Origin: Actinomycetota bacterium
GTDB taxonomy: Bacteria; Actinomycetota; Acidimicrobiia; Acidimicrobiales; CADCSY01
Reading direction: 5' to 3'
DNA length: 33,890 bases
Assembly: GCA_016781135.1 (NCBI GenBank)
Contig: JADDQY010000079.1
Coordinates: 1-33,890 of the forward strand
Positions 32,815 through 33,890 of the stretch are shown one piece after another. Each line of letters opens with the position of its first letter. Positions within the stretch are counted from its first letter, which is position 1. A program made the translations under genes and the position numbers. A model generated the notes under the pieces. That model saw nothing but the letters and a program-made list of their open reading frames with translations. It was not told the DNA's origin and did not search any database.

Positions 32815-33201
32815 ATGTCCCTGTCCGGTGAACGAGGCTCGGTCACCCCGTTGGTGGCCCTGGTGATGGTGGCAGTGGGAGGATTGTGCGTCGGACTCGG
32901 GCGCCTCGGTGGCGACGCCGTGGCCGAGGCCCGGGCTCAAACCGCCGCCGATGCTGCCGCCCTGGCCGGCGCCGCCGACGGGGAGGACGCCGCCCGCTCC
33001 CTCGCCAACGCGAACGGCGCCGTCCTCGTGGCCTTCCGGGCCGAGGGAGCCGAGGTGCAGGTGCGCACGAGGGTCGGTGACGCCGAGGCCGAGGCCCGGG
33101 CCGCGCGATCATGGGCCGGGGTGGCCGGGGCGTGCTCGCCGGCGCCCGACGACGATCCCCTACACTCGCTGCCGTGCCGCCCCGGGGGAGCCGCTCCATG
33201 A
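32815..33201 (+). CDS. TadE/TadG-like small membrane protein
   Basis: A 128-residue protein with a short basic-polar N-terminus (GERGSVTPLV), one membrane helix (about 9-32), and then AEARAQTAADAAALAGA (about 37-53). This is the characteristic start of TadE/TadG-like Flp-pilus and secretion-associated proteins, in which the helix passes the membrane and the rest lies outside. The remainder is Ala/Arg-rich, with two cysteines near the C-terminus (VAGACSPAPDD and LPCRPGG). A GGAGG site lies 9 bases before the ATG. Its stop overlaps the DUF3566 start by 4 bases. No other tad gene is in the window, and this family is normally found in tad clusters, so its presence between gyrA and DUF3566 is unusual. 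Confidence 0.75.
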   Translation: MSLSGERGSVTPLVALVMVAVGGLCVGLGRLGGDAVAEARAQTAADAAALAGAADGEDAARSLANANGAVLVAFRAEGAEVQVRTRVGDAEAEARAARSWAGVAGACSPAPDDDPLHSLPCRPGGAAP

Positions 33202-33824
33202 GCGCGAGCAAGACCCGCTCCGGAGGAGCCAAGGGCGGGCGAGGAGCGAAGTCCCGGCCAGGCAAGGGCCAGGGCCGAAACGGCTCCGGTGGCGACGGGA
33301 CCAAGCAGCGGGCCAGCACCGGCGAACCCGCTTCGCCGCGACCGACGGCCTCGGCCGTGACCGCCCCGCCCACCACGGTTGCCTCTCCGACTGCAGCGCC
33401 CCCGGTGGCCAAGCCCGCGGCCACGCTGGCCCGGGGGAAGCGCGAGACCTCGAAAGGGGCCGCCCCCCGCTCCACCCGGGTGACCGTGCGCCACATCGAT
33501 CCCCGATCCGCGCTCCGGGTGTCGGCGCTGTTCTACCTGAGCATGTCCCTCGCCCTGTTCGTCGCCGGAGCACTGCTGTGGACCGGAGCCAACGCCGTGG
33601 GCCTGGTCGACAACATCGAGTCGTTCATGGACGAGATCGGCTTCACCGACTTCCAGCTGCGCACCGGGCAGTTCCTCAAGGCGTCGCTCATCGTCGGGTT
33701 CGTGCTGACCTTGGGCGGCTCGGCGGCCAACCTGCTCATGGCCGTGCTCTACAACTTGCTCAGCGACACCTTCGGAGGGGTCAAGGTTGTGCTCGGCGAG
33801 GACCACCCCGGTCCGAAGGCGTGA
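33198..33824 (+). CDS. DUF3566 membrane protein
   Basis: A 208-residue protein. The first ~95 residues are a disordered Lys/Gly/Arg- then Pro/Thr/Ala-rich tail. The DUF3566 domain starts at TRVTVRHIDPRSALRVSALFYLSMSL and has a first helix to about 135, a loop NIESFMDEIGFTDFQL, and a second helix (about 162-188) ending in LYNLLSDTFGGVKVVL, the family's conserved end. The function of the family is unknown. It is linked to gyrA in actinobacteria (Rv0007), where it also carries a long variable N-terminus. Its ATG overlaps the upstream stop (ATGA). Confidence 0.9.
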   Translation: MSASKTRSGGAKGGRGAKSRPGKGQGRNGSGGDGTKQRASTGEPASPRPTASAVTAPPTTVASPTAAPPVAKPAATLARGKRETSKGAAPRSTRVTVRHIDPRSALRVSALFYLSMSLALFVAGALLWTGANAVGLVDNIESFMDEIGFTDFQLRTGQFLKASLIVGFVLTLGGSAANLLMAVLYNLLSDTFGGVKVVLGEDHPGPKA

Positions 33825-33838
33825 CCACCGGGCGCGAG

Positions 33839-33844
33839 TAACCT
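33839..33844 (+). promoter_or_regulatory. Possible -10 element of tRNA gene
   Basis: TAACCT ends 12 bases before the tRNA 5' end, a suitable distance for a short 5' leader removed by RNase P. No -35 is clear. Confidence 0.35.
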
Positions 33845-33856
33845 GGCCGCCGGCTG

Positions 33857-33890
33857 GGGGCTATAGCTCAGTCGGTTAGAGCGCATCCCT
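33857..33890 (+). tRNA. tRNA-Ile, 5' part only (cut by window end)
   Basis: GGGGCTA (acceptor arm), TA, then the D-arm GCTC AGTCGGTTAGA GCGC and the start of the anticodon arm, ending at CATCCCT just before the anticodon. The sequence is typical of tRNA-Ile(GAT), and tRNA-Ile follows DUF3566 in mycobacteria. The anticodon itself lies outside the window, so the identity is inferred. Confidence 0.85.

Overview
The window is a high-GC actinobacterial chromosome segment that spans the replication origin. The evidence is gene content and order. Several families seen here are essentially actinobacterial: DUF5318, the DUF6049-type secreted protein, DUF3566 after gyrA, and PadR-ino1. The order cca / DUF6049 / murJ / trxB-trxA / parB-parA / rsmG / jag / yidC / yidD / rnpA / rpmH // dnaA / dnaN / recF / DUF721 / gyrB / gyrA / DUF3566 / tRNA-Ile matches the origin region known from Mycobacterium and Streptomyces. 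Several mycobacterial landmarks are absent: no sigM between murJ and trxB, no cwlM after trxA, and no Nudix gene beside cca. The kinase and murJ are separate genes. This suggests a deep-branching actinobacterium, possibly class Acidimicrobiia, but that placement is inference.

Layout. (1) 105-2669, minus strand: a DUF5318 zinc-ribbon protein followed by two Ala/Gly/Val-rich membrane proteins of unknown function. (2) 2785-4511, plus: a PadR repressor with a palindromic operator inside its own promoter, translationally coupled to inositol-3-phosphate synthase. (3) 4495-6592, minus: CCA-adding enzyme and an endonuclease/exonuclease/phosphatase-fold protein. (4) 6593-7088: two strong hairpins and a possible small minus-strand gene. 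(5) 7089-11484, plus: a tightly overlapping GNAT / DUF6049 / murJ operon. (6) 11549-14000: a DegV protein and a membrane Ser/Thr kinase with an extracellular domain. (7) 14211-16485: two divergent small membrane proteins with a shared promoter, then trxB and trxA. (8) 16486-17760: a poorly conserved insert with a DUF732-like protein. (9) 17761-23169, minus: the origin-left operon parA-parB and rpmH-rnpA-yidD-yidC-jag-rsmG, with two parS sites between rsmG and parA. (10) 23170-33890, plus: dnaA, dnaN, recF, dciA-like DUF721, gyrB, gyrA, a TadE/TadG-like protein, DUF3566 and the first half of a tRNA, most likely tRNA-Ile.

Most of the window is housekeeping: replication initiation and topology, segregation, membrane insertion, redox, tRNA maturation and peptidoglycan precursor flipping. 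Transcription runs away from the dnaA region on both sides. A recurring sequence feature is a TANNNT -10 hexamer placed 6 to 8 bases before a start codon (DUF5318, padR, cca, the GNAT gene and both genes of the 14570/14594 divergent pair), which predicts leaderless mRNAs. I see no transposon, prophage, CRISPR array or defence system. The least explained parts are the 6.6-7.1 kb hairpin region, the trxA-parB insert, the split MurJ/kinase arrangement and the 14.57 kb bidirectional promoter.
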